This document shows, piece after piece, positions 1-13,001 of a stretch of 64,000 nt of DNA (the stretch's first letter is position 1; each line of letters opens with the position of its first letter). This DNA is from Syngnathus acus (Eukaryota > Chordata > Actinopteri > Syngnathiformes > Syngnathidae): contig NC_051088.1 of assembly GCF_901709675.1 (NCBI RefSeq), positions 4,239,664 through 4,303,663 of the forward strand, written 5' to 3'. A model generated the notes under the pieces. It did not search any database, had not been told where the DNA came from, and saw only the letters and a program-made list of their open reading frames with translations. Position numbers and translations under genes: made by a program.

Positions 1-120
1 TCTGTTTCCTGTCTGCTGTCCGTGAGTCTCTGTCCCGCTTGTGTCTTTGTTTGCCCAGCTCCCTTCCCTTCAATAAACCCTGGTCCAAGCTGCATTTGGT
101 CGCCCTGCTCCATTCCTTCA
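1..120 (+). mobile_element. Probable retrotransposon 3' end
   Basis: C/T-rich sequence with AATAAA at 72-77 followed by a 'CCTGGTCCAAGCTGCATTTGG' type tail and CTTCATGA. I recognise this as a recurring 3' end of a fish retroelement. The family is not identified, its 5' part lies outside the window, and it runs straight into a SINE fragment. Confidence 0.35.
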
Positions 121-212
121 TGATAGCTTACTGCCCGATGACTGCTGGGGTAGGCTCCAGCACGCCCGCGACCCCCGTGGGGACAAGCGTAATAGAAGAT
201 GGATGGATTATT
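118..212 (+). mobile_element. tRNA-derived SINE, 3' fragment
   Basis: Matches, in the opposite orientation, the 3' body of the SINE copies at 7120-7539 and 36027-36391: ACTGCCCGATGACTGCTGGGG, then GGCTCCAGCACGCCCGCGACCCCC, ending AAGATGGATGGATTA, the (GGAT)n tail. The tRNA-like head is missing. Confidence 0.65.
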
Positions 213-760
213 AGTACCAATTTTATCAGCACTTTGGGAATTGTTCTGTGAAGGACATTTACATGTGACATTGCACATTTATTGTTGTCAGAGCAATTAA
301 TGCAATTATAAAACACATTTTTGCACACTAGTCAGCAGGTGCTGGCTTTCGTGGTGGACTTGCTTGTCAAATTACAATTTCTACTCACCAGACTCTCACT
401 GGCCCTCACATTGCCTCCACCCAAACAGAGCAGAGTGAACCAAGGGCAGCCCAATAGTTTCAGTGTTAAAAGCAGACTGACACTGCTTGAGCTCGTCACT
501 GAAGTGCCAATGTTCATTTTATTTAGTTCGTTGAGGGCAGTTCACTAGATCACCCCTGGTGCCTCACAGCATAATATCTGTCGGCTCACGCCTTTGGAGC
601 TTACGTGGGCTTGTGTGGGTTCTCTTGGGCTTTCTTCCACAATCCAAAACTGCGATAGATGGCGTCTACTTTAGCTCGTGTGTTTGAGTCCTGAGATTAG
701 CTAGTGATCTAGGTGCCCTGCTGTTCAAATACAACTGGTTTGTATTAAATGAAATGTATT

Positions 761-829
761 TATATATATATATATATGTGTATGTGTGTGTGCGTGCGTG
801 CGTGCGTGTGTGTGTGTGTGTGTGTGTAC
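761..829. repeat. Compound TA/TG/TGCG microsatellite
   Basis: (TA)n passes into (TG)n interrupted by four TGCG steps. A poly-A tract follows at about 849-878. Confidence 0.9.
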
Positions 830-879
830 TGCGATATATATGTCTGGTAAAAAAAAAAAAGAAACAATAAAAAAAAAAC

Positions 880-3875
880 CTGAATGCATTCCTGCAGGTA
901 TTTCACATTTTACAAGGCAACATTTTGAAAAAATAATGAATAAAATGTGAGAGGACAAGTCTGGCCTTTAGAATTAAAGCATCCTTTGATCCCTTTTGAT
1001 CGGGCTTCACACATACTTGGATTGTGTTGACTAGAACCAATCACGCTCACGATTATGGTGATGTGGCTGATTATGGCTTTGACTTTGAAGGCAAGAAGAA
1101 AATAAACGTGAAAGTGGGCAGCTAGTGGGAGGTTTTATGCAGCTAAATTGCAGCCTTTGACAATCAGAAACGGTTCACTGTTGAAAGTTATTTGCCTCCC
1201 CCACCCGTCGTTGTAACTATCTTTGGCATATGAAGTCGTACAGCATGTCCCCTTTGTTTTTTTTCTGTCTTTTGCTCTCCCTCTGCTGTGTTTTCAGTGT
1301 CCCTGCATGCATCAATGTCAGCTCCCCTCCCTGCTGGCTTCTGATTTATGAATCCTTTCCTGCTCTGTCATTACTGCCTCCAGAAGGAAGCGTTGATGGG
1401 CCAATATGTTGCGTCTAGCGCCGTGAGAATTGCCTCATTTCCACAAATATCATGAATATTCTTCTGACAACCTGTGGCCTACAGAAGTTCACGTTTAAGC
1501 GCTACAAGATGAAATATTACAACTGTGCTAGAAATTCACGGTTATTTCATTTTCAGCGAGAATCATTTTATTGGTAGCAGTCTTCAAGCCCGTGCAGTTT
1601 AATAAGTTCTCCTCATCCTCTCATGTAGTTTATTCTTAACTTTTCACAGTTCTCACACTTTCTTCCTCCCAATTCTGTCGAGCACCCTCAGCGTAGTGGA
1701 TGGCAGGACAAAGGGGAAGGCGAGCGCTATCAGTTGACAGTCAAGACTTACCCGAGGCGTGATGCGGTCTAATTATCACTGGCTCAGGCTCCAGTTGTAG
1801 ACAGAAACAGCAGACGCCACAGGTCATGTTCAGAAACTAGACACACGCCTATCCATTACCTTTTGGATTAAACTGACTCGTTTTATTGAGTGTTTCACAA
1901 AAGCGGTGCGATTAATCGCCAATGCATGTTGGATGGTGAGTTCAAATAACAGATTTTTAATTTAGATAATTTACATGAAGCAGTTCAACAACCGTCAACC
2001 TTTAGATGACATTCTGGACATTTTTATTTCAGATAGGTCACATGGTCATGACCAAGCGATGCCGTTTTGTTATCAGACACCTCGCCGGCCTTGATAACAA
2101 AAGCGTTTTATTTCAACCCTATTGAATAATTAATTTGGAAAACGCATTTTGCATGCGTGCGATTCTAAAGGTGTGAAGATTGTAAACTGAAACTGGCTTC
2201 AGTTTCATTGGATAACTGATGACGTGTTGGCTTTCATAATTAAAAGATACGTTCATTGATCATATTTTTTTGTGAGTTGGTAATGTATCAACAAAAGCAC
2301 AAAAAACAGACATTATTTTTGTACCTCACCAAAATACAAATGATGCCTTGCAAACACAACACTTTTGATTGACACTCAACTACCCGTGATGACGCAATAC
2401 ACCTTTATTGTCACTGTCACACAAACACAGAAACCAAAAGCCTGCAGGTGTTCCCAATAAAATGGTGAGTGCATTTTCACATTCCATACACCTCTCATGA
2501 ATATATGTTTGGATTGAAAGGTGATGCAATGCCGCTGTAACAGTGAGTTTGTGCCAGGGAGCAGCGGACTCGCTTCAAGGAAACACACACACACATGCAT
2601 CCTTGAAACAAACACACACCCACACATTTCCTCCCCCAATTCAATCCACACTGGCACAGCTTTTCATTTGTCGCCCTGTTGTCTCCCAAGTTGGTATCAA
2701 CTGTCAATTGGAGCTAATGTCTCCGATGTATCCACAACATCCGACTCTATGCGTTACCCACACAGATACAATAGCTGAGAAGATGGGAGTCATGATACAG
2801 GATGGTGGCTTACCTATTGAGCCACCGACCTTCCATCACAGGCTCCATTGTAACCCGATACCTAGGCAGAGACATAAACTCATTGATAAACATCCGAGAC
2901 CAGGCGGCATTTTCATCTGTGTACCCATGAGCTTCAAAAAATATGCTCTTGCTCCCATTTGGGAATCAAACAGCAGTTCTACTTATCTTTTTAAAACAAT
3001 CTCTTACCACATGGATGGTTAAAGTAAACGAAATCTGGTACAGGTAATTTATTCTGTGTCTTTTTATCGTTTAGCACAGGCATTTTAAATGTGTTTATTT
3101 TCTTCAAAAGCTTCTTCTCAGTCGCAGGGCTTTTTATCTGTGTCCTTTTATGCTTCGTATGCTATTCTGGAAGGTATTTTCTCTATCGTAGCTCATATTC
3201 AAATCCATTTGTTTTCATGCAGGTTCTGGGTGTCTAAAGACCCCCCACGTGTCCCTTCTGTTTTGAGTACATTGGGAAAAAAATCTTAAAAGAATATGTA
3301 TGAGGGGGAAGTGATTTCAGAGTTGAGCTGTTGTGAAAAAAAAAATCCCGGATGAGTGATATACCCGTCAAGCTAATATGCTGCTCCCTCATGCCTATAT
3401 TATTCTCTCCCATCTCAAATTCTTTTGCTGAGAGTGAGGATAAAGATGTTTTTGTAGTTTCACCCGAATCTTGTTCGACTAAATTCAAAAGATGTATATC
3501 AAGGGGAAACGATCAGATTGAACAATTTGCTTTGCTACCAGAAACCTGTCATTTGGACATGATTAAGATAACAATTGGTGGCATTATGGTAGGTTTGATG
3601 TTTTCGATATTATGTTTCTGAACTGATGCTTGGTCATGATTTGCCTGATTTAAATTTCCCCTGTGGCCAACTGTGTGAAACTGCTGAATGGAGAAGACAA
3701 GGAAACCCGAACAAAGACAGTCCCAAAATAATCACTAAAATGACCTCCCCCGTATTGTTAGGTCTCTCATTATCCCAATTCTATACCATTGTCGTCATAA
3801 TTGTGTAGCTCATGTTAATGTGTTTATTCTCAAATGTTCCTTCTAAAGCTTTTTTGCACAACATCTGGAACTCAA
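880..3875. other. Gene-free upstream sequence
   Basis: AT-rich unique-looking sequence. Short reading frames on both strands have no recognisable domain. A small CA-rich patch lies at about 2583-2625. Nothing else is seen. Confidence 0.6.
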
Positions 3876-3992
3876 TTCTCAGCACCGCTTATCCTGGTCA
3901 GGGTCACGGGTTTGCTAGAGCCTACCCCAGCTCACCACGGGCCAAAGGCGGACTACATCCTAAACTGGTCACTAGCCAGTCGCAGGGCACAA
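3876..3992 (-). mobile_element. Diverged SINE fragment
   Basis: Aligns by eye with the middle of the SINE at 7120-7539: ACCGCTTATCCTGGTCAGGG, GAGCCTACCCCAGCTCACC, AACTGGTCACTAGCCAGTCG, CAGGGCAC. More diverged than the two full copies, so an older insertion. Confidence 0.6.
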
Positions 3993-5383
3993 TCAGCGAC
4001 TCAACTTCTAATCATTTCAAGTCATATAATTACAAATATTAAGACTTTTACTACGACTCCCTGCCACCTGGTCTACATTCAACCCCTGAGTTAGTCTTTC
4101 CTTATTCAAACTCATTGCGGTGCATTTTCCAAAATTAATTTTTAATATATCAATAATTTCTTTATGTCTCATTATCCCGGGACAAATTGCCCAGGGTGTA
4201 CCCCACATTCTGTCCAAAAATCAACTGGGAGAAACTGCAGCTCACCCGCTGTGACCCTGAACAGGATTGAGGTACAATTCAGAGAACTGCAGTAAAAAAA
4301 AAAAAAAAGGATCCTACAACAGGATTGAACATCTGTTTTTTTTCTTAGATTAATTACTTACTGCAAAGCAGACACTTGCAAAGTATTGATGCTATACTCT
4401 AAATGAATCTCCTTAAGCACAGAACAAATCCCACAAGAGGAAATTTAATTCACATACAGGAAAGCAGTTGGACATCCATTGACTGATTCTACTACCCAAG
4501 GCCTCGCTTTTTGGAAGAAATAATTTCCTCCAACCTGTAGAAATGAATTAGTTTTTCATATCTTGCTAATTAAAGGAATGTTATTTTTCCTTCTTTGGAT
4601 GCGAAAGATAAAATCTTTCATTTATGAATTTTGCCACAAAAGTCATCCAATGACCTCAATCCAAAATGTTGGTAGAAAAACCCAATTGTATATGCAAGCA
4701 GGTTTGGCCGACAAAGAAGTGTGTCCTTTGCAGGTTCCAGTTTCAGTGTACAGTATGCAAAATATATTCATTTTACATTCACAGTGAGCCACTTTACCAC
4801 CTGTTGCCAAGCAATCTGTTAGAGTGAGTGAACACATTGTGTAGCGCCTACTACGTATTCAGAATTTTAATAAAATATCCTAATTTTAGCCCGTGCGTAA
4901 CACGTAGAAATATTGAAGTGAATACACAACAGATTTCAGGATGAAAAAAAAAAATTGCGTGAGCTGTATTCAGAAGAGTCTTCTTTAAAAAATGCAATTT
5001 AATATCATCCTTGCCACCAACATTTTGTGCCACACATACGAAGACTTATTTGTATAGTGTGCGGTTTCGGTACAACACACACTTGTCTGCCTGTTGTTTA
5101 ATCAAGTTGTGTATCACCCCAGCTACGTTTTCTACCGGAGCAATGTTGAAAAAATTATACCCGACGCGGTTTAATATTTAATCACGCTCCGCTCGTTGAC
5201 TTGGGCTCCAATACGATCGCTGGGAGCAAGTAACTTGATGGAAAAGTCTTTTCTGCATCACTCTAGCAGGGTGTAAATCAAAGACTGACATTTCCTTTCA
5301 TTGACCGAGAAGCCTTTTCCTCCATGTCGGTCATTTAAAATGAGTTTTAGTTGTACTTTGTTTAAAAAGTTTTGTTGTATAGG
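3993..5383. other. Gene-free upstream sequence
   Basis: AT-rich, with short A runs (about 4293-4308 and 4945-4954). No exon or repeat family recognised. Confidence 0.55.
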
Positions 5384-5391
5384 ATTTAAAG

Positions 5392-5726
5392 CACAGGTGT
5401 CAAACTCAAGGCCCGGGGGCCAGATACGGCCCGCCACATCATTTTATGTGGCCCGCGAAGACAAATTGTGCATCAAATTTGTGTCAGTACTAGAATTGCA
5501 AATTGTCTTCACTTTTAATATCTTTTTTTTTTATATTTGACCAGTTTATACTGGTACAGAAAATGGATGGATTTGAAAACGAGTTATTTGTCAGTTTGTT
5601 TTGTAACTTTTATTGTATATAATATGAGGTGCTCGTACATTTATTTGGGTTGACAGTCATAATGGCCCTCCGAAAGAAGCTATGACTACAATGCGGCCCG
5701 CGAAAAAAATGAGTTTGACACCCCTG
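5392..5726 (+). mobile_element. hAT-type MITE with 8-bp target duplication
   Basis: The left terminus CACAGGTGTCAAACTC pairs with the right terminus, whose reverse complement is CAGGGGTGTCAAACTC. The element is flanked on both sides by ATTTAAAG (5384-5391 and 5727-5734), an exact 8-bp duplication as expected for hAT transposition. GGCCCGCGG-like subterminal motifs lie inside both ends. At 335 bp and with no ORF it is non-autonomous. Further copies are at 35341-35656 and 51058-51336. Confidence 0.85.
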
Positions 5727-5734
5727 ATTTAAAG

Positions 5735-7109
5735 GTACAAAGTAAAAAAGTGACACAATTAGCCAAATTCAATTTACTACTTAATACGAAACAATAATTT
5801 TACCTACAGCAGCACACAGTGGTGAAAATACTTCAATTTTTTTATTCCCTACATTTATAAAACCTGAATTGCATTTTAATGCCAAATAGACAAGCTGAGT
5901 CAGTCACTGTGGAGAGAAACCCACGACTCTTTGCTTGTAAATATTTTATGTGACCTCAGGGAAATTATTGACCAACTATTCTCTTTCATAAATTGAAATT
6001 CATCACACATTTTGACTTGTAATCTCAGTCAAGCTCACATTAACATATTGTGTTTTTATAGCTCTGAAACCATATAATTGATGAAATGGAGTTCGAAGGA
6101 AAACCTTTATTCTTCTGCAAAAGAGAATATTTGATTTCTTTCATGCATTTAAAACAGCAACACGCGGTGATGAAATATGGGCATCAGCAAAAGGAAGGCA
6201 GCGTCACATCAAAAGTCCGAGTTAGCTTTACACCTTGCTCAAGAGCATCTACAGTGCTTGGAAAATAGTGAGGAGCAGATTTTCCACCACCTAATCCAAA
6301 TTCAAATATTCTGTCTCTTGCAGAACTATACCTCGGTTCATATGCCACGTCGTACCACAGAGCGAACTACTGCCCTGAAACGTGAGACTGTAGGGAAATA
6401 TACAGGTGTAGCCATGATGTTTGTATAGCTTCTTGTTTAATTTGTTATATTTTCACATTTCGGATGCCACTCGAAAATATGTTCCTGAATGATGAATGTG
6501 GAGTTCCGCATGTAGATATTCAAATGTAAATAGCTTTGATCAATGATCAGACGTGGATCCAAACTTAATTTCCCCACGGTCCCTGAGTCCTTGGAGACGG
6601 CTTTGACAGACAAGCAAACAATAACAATAACACCAATAAAATACATCAGCCCTCTTAAGGGCATAAAAAAATGCTGTAGGCTTCTGTGATTGAAACACAT
6701 CAGACACTCACTCCAATTACAAGGAATATTTACAAATATGTTCAAGGTCACTCAAGGCTGGGCTATTGGCAACGAGTGGGTGCTTCAATTGAATATGAAA
6801 AATATATGTATTTGTTCACATTTGAAATTTTGAACAATCTAGACATAAGAGGAAAAATGGTGAACAGAATCTGTCAGGTTTTGGAAGGGAAGCAAGAAAA
6901 CTGGGATTGGGTTCGATCCAAAAATTATTTAATTGAAAGGGGGGAAAAACTAGCAAATAAGGGAGTACTGGTCATCGAAGAACTGAAGCAACAGAAGCTC
7001 AAAACAATAGACAACAAAGTAACAAAATACATAAACACAACCAAAACAGACTTGGGCATGACTTGGGGTGCAGCACATACAACAATGATTCAACAAAGAT
7101 TGAACAGAA
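5735..7109. other. Gene-free upstream sequence
   Basis: AT-rich. A + strand frame stays open from 6686 to the SINE (about 140 codons), but its translation (lysine- and asparagine-rich, no domain I recognise) looks like chance, or like part of an old repeat. Confidence 0.5.
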
Positions 7110-7119
7110 AGCAGGGAAC

Positions 7120-7539
7120 CATCCATCCATCCATCCATCCATCCATCCATCCATCCATCCATCCATCCATCCATCCATCCATCCATCCATCCATCCATTT
7201 ACTGAACCGCTGCGTCCCCACGGGGGTCGCGGGCCTATGCCAGCCATCATCGGGCAGTAGGCGGGGGACACCCTGAACTGGTTGCCAGCCAATCGCAGGG
7301 CACACAGAGACGAACAACCATCCGCACTCGCACTCACCCCTAGGGGCAATTTGGAGTGCTCAATTGGCCTACCTAACATGTTTTTGGGATGTGGGAGGAA
7401 ACCGGAGTGCCGGGAGAAAACCCACGCAGGCACGGGGAGAACATGCAAACTCTACACAGGGAGGGCCGGAGGTGGAATCGAACCTGCACCCTCCTAACTG
7501 TGAGGCTGACGTGCTAACCAGTGCCCCACCGAGCCGCCC
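7120..7539 (-). mobile_element. Full-length tRNA-derived SINE with 10-bp target duplication
   Basis: Read on the minus strand, the element starts GGGCGGCTCGGTGGGGCACTG, whose TGGGGCACTGGTTAGCACG fits a tRNA A box, then has GGTTCGATTCC, a B box, 30-odd bases on. A body of about 300 bp follows, and it ends in a (TGGA)n tail expanded to about 78 bp (7120-7197). The flanks AGCAGGGAAC (7110-7119 and 7540-7549) are an exact duplication, which fixes both ends. It encodes no protein and would have moved using LINE machinery. It has split an older sequence (7550-7775). Confidence 0.85.
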
Positions 7540-7549
7540 AGCAGGGAAC

Positions 7550-7775
7550 TAAATCCAGACAAACTAATGAGACTACGAGGAACACGAGGACAAGGCAAAA
7601 GTGGCTGAGGGAGCTGATTGGACGACACAAGGGGTGGGGCTAACGACAACAGGCGGAAACGATAATCCAGACGTAGAAGGAAGAAAAAAATAAGGAAAAG
7701 ATAACTCAAAAGTAACAAGAAAAACAAACCAAAGTCCAAATTAAACTGAGCACATGACAAACACAACATTGTCAC
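7550..7775. mobile_element. Possible older interspersed repeat interrupted by the SINE
   Basis: The stretch with GGGAGCTGATTGGACGACAC and GTGGGGCTAACGACAACAGG resembles a repeat I have seen in many fish sequences. No termini or coding remnants are visible. The SINE lies between it and sequence to its left. Confidence 0.35.
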
Positions 7776-7799
7776 CCTAAAACCAGTCTTGTATGGAAT

Positions 7800-7970
7800 A
7801 TAATAATGACTTGTCTGCCTCGAAGGTAGGAGAACCAGGTTCGAAGCTCTGTTGCGACATCTGATAAGGATTTGGTGTGATGAATTAGCCTGCGTTTGGG
7901 AGACACATTCTTCTTTAGGATGAGTGAAAACAAAATTTTCCATTGGTGTGAATGCTAGTCTGTATGGTTG
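7800..7970 (+). mobile_element. Ancient SINE relic
   Basis: TGTCTGCCTCGAAGGTAGGAG followed by AACCAGGTTCGAAGCTC keeps the B box and spacing of the SINE head, here on the + strand. The downstream words AGCCTGCGTTTGGG and TTGGTGTGAATGCTAGT correspond loosely to the SINE body. Strongly diverged and without a tail. Confidence 0.5.
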
Positions 7971-10840
<2,870 letters not shown>

Positions 10841-11714
10841 TTTAAGAAAAACTGGTCATATATGTGATTGGGGAATAGGGGCTAGAGCTCCACATTTAAA
10901 CTTTATGCCTCGGTCCTCCTCCATATCTTGTGTTGTTGCCACTGACGATGGAGTGGATGCGGTCATGTTCACTTCATTTTATGGACTCTTCCTATTGGTT
11001 GCTTTGCTGACAGTGATCGTGCCTCATTACGGATATCAGTCACAGACCAATCTCTGTTCCATGCGCATGACATCATCCATTTTACTCCTGCCACACTGAT
11101 CACAATTTTTGAGCTACAGTGACTTACAATCGCATCTTTAATCGGAGACTGCACAGTGTGGAACAATCTTAGATGTGTCGTGTTTACATATTTTCTGTCT
11201 TGAGTTGTGTTAGGTATTCTATAGACACATTCTTTCTGAGGAGAGTAAAATTGTATAAACATGATATGAATAGACCTCATATCATTTTCATCCAATCACT
11301 AAAATCTTTCAAATCTCTTGTCTGCTTTCTATTCACTGTTGTGATTATTCGTTGAGTCTGTTAACTAGCTCTCAGAGTGCTGTTTTCTCTGGTGGTTACT
11401 TTTGTATCGACTGAACAAAACATCTGTGATCTAATTTTATCCCTTCAGACATGCATATTTTATGTGTTTTTACAGCTCTTGCTCAAATCTGCTTTGGTGA
11501 GTCATTTAACGTTTGGCTATCACTACACACACACACTTGCAAATCACAATCCATTTCCTGCTCAAATTATTGCTCATGTTTAATTCACTGCAAATATATA
11601 CGTTGTAATTTGACCACTCTAAATTATTAACCGAAAAGATGATGAATGGCGGACAAAACGTTAGTTCTATGACTTAACAAGAAGCAATGCAGAATGTAAA
11701 ACGCACACCCCGCC
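10841..11714. other. Gene-free upstream sequence
   Basis: No recognisable exon or repeat. Short frames only. Confidence 0.5.
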
Positions 11715-12695
11715 ACAATAAACAAGTGTAATGGCTCCAAGCCCGATACTGTTTTGCCTTTGCGGCTGGGGGGTGCATGTACGGGCTACTGGAAGTCTAA
11801 TATGGTTCCAACGATAACCACCGGGAAACCTAAAAAGAGTCAATCCAAATGCATCGAGCTCTGCCCGGGCAGCGGGGGTATGTGCATGGGCCGCTGGAAG
11901 TCTAATAGAGTTCCATGATAACCACCGGGGAGCCTATATATATATCCGTCGTCTTCATCTTCCTCCTGTGCACTGAAACCATCGAAGTCTTCCTCCTCAT
12001 TGTCCGATTGGAATAGCGTCAGATATACTTCACCACACACTTTCTCAGTCTCTCTTTCGTTGTCGCTTTTATGCATTTTGTCGAGCATTTTCCATGATGA
12101 GGGTTTGTTCATGCTAATTTTATTCATGCACAAAGAGCTAAGCTACATTAAACTAGCGAGCTACACGTATAGCTCCAGAGTAGACGTGACCAGGAAACAA
12201 AGAAAAGGGTGACGCAACAAGATGTCATCAACAATAGCCCAGTGCCCCCGAGTGACCGGAAGAAACATCTACAATGCATGAGCAGCTGTACTTCCTACGT
12301 TAAGAGCCAAATCGACTGCCTTTAACTTAAAAACGGCATCATATGCATTTCTTTTGTCCTCCATAATGAGGATTTGTGTATAAAAGCTTCCTTTCTTCAG
12401 TAATGTCCACCTTGATTTCAAAGAAGAGATTCTTTGTGTGACTTGTACAGCACTATTTGCCTGGCGGATGTATATGCGATCAACACACCACTCCTCCCCA
12501 GTGATCGTGTCACATATCCCTCCACCCAGCAAAGTGGTGCCGCACAACAGCGGCCCGCAGCCTTTTTACGATGTATGAAAGTGATCAAGTTGTCACAAAA
12601 ATCATGAAAAATCCATAGATACGCCACACCGGACGACAAGCCGCAGGGTTCAAAACTTGAGCAAAAAGTAGCGGCTTATAGTCCGGAAATTACGG
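11715..12695 (-). mobile_element. Decayed pogo-like DNA transposon (left end lost)
   Basis: The right terminus, read inward on the minus strand, is CCGTAATTTCCGGACTATAAG, flanked by TA (12696-12697). Just inside are transposase remnants on the minus strand. An N-terminal piece (ATG at 12362-12364, with AYDAVFKLKAVDLAL) resembles the start of the helix-turn-helix of pogo/Tigger transposases. An acidic C-terminal piece (about 11840-12050, LFQSDNEEEDFDGF) follows. The catalytic DDE part is gone. I could not find the left terminal repeat. The left part holds two diverged copies of a ~60-bp unit (11771-11831 and 11876-11935). Confidence 0.65.
12272..12364 (-). pseudogene. pogo-like transposase, N-terminal remnant
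   Basis: Minus-strand ATG at 12362-12364 opens about 30 codons with KRNAYDAVFKLKAVDLAL, a pattern I associate with the N-terminal DNA-binding region of fish pogo-like transposases. It stops soon after, far short of a full-length transposase. Confidence 0.55.
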
Positions 12696-12697
12696 TA

Positions 12698-12719
12698 TGT
12701 GTGTGTGTGTGTGTGTGTT
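12698..12719. repeat. TG microsatellite at transposon edge
   Basis: About 11 TG units directly beside the TA flank of the pogo-like element. They separate it from the LINE fragment. Confidence 0.9.
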
Positions 12720-12721
12720 GG

Positions 12722-12881
12722 CGGTTGTTAGGCCCTCGACATTGAGTTGAAGCACTGACAGGCCTCGGTTTTCGACGGTCGGGATGACTGCCCGTCCGCC
12801 GGTCCTAAGCCTGCCAGCTCGAGCTCGACGAGCTCGACGTTTGGTTGACGACATTTGTTTCACAAGTTGGTCTTGCACCAT
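12722..12881 (-). pseudogene. LINE endonuclease, N-terminal fragment
   Basis: The minus-strand frame from ATG 12881 runs through a basic segment (KRRARRARAGRLR) to ENRGLSVLQLNVEGLTTA. The LQLNVEGL word is typical of the first strand of the apurinic-type endonuclease domain of non-LTR retrotransposons. The frame then enters the TG repeat, so only the first ~50 codons remain. The clade cannot be named from this. Confidence 0.45.
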
Positions 12882-12931
12882 TTCTTGCTACTTGCAGAGG
12901 AGGCCACGTGGAGGCTGTCGTCTTCTCCTCC

Positions 12932-12963
<32 letters not shown>

Positions 12964-13001
12964 TGTATATATATATATATACATACATATATGTGTGTGT
13001 A
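12932..13001. repeat. Compound GT/AT microsatellite
   Basis: (GT)n, then (TA)n with an internal near-palindrome around TATATACATACATATATG. Confidence 0.9.

Noticed and set aside
6686-7110. + strand frame of about 140 codons before the SINE
   Set aside because: Low-complexity, Lys/Asn-rich translation with no domain and no splice or promoter context. Probably chance or an old repeat.
7838-7850. GGTTCGAA considered as the B box of a tRNA gene
   Set aside because: The surroundings do not fold into a cloverleaf with acceptor stem. They fit a decayed SINE better.
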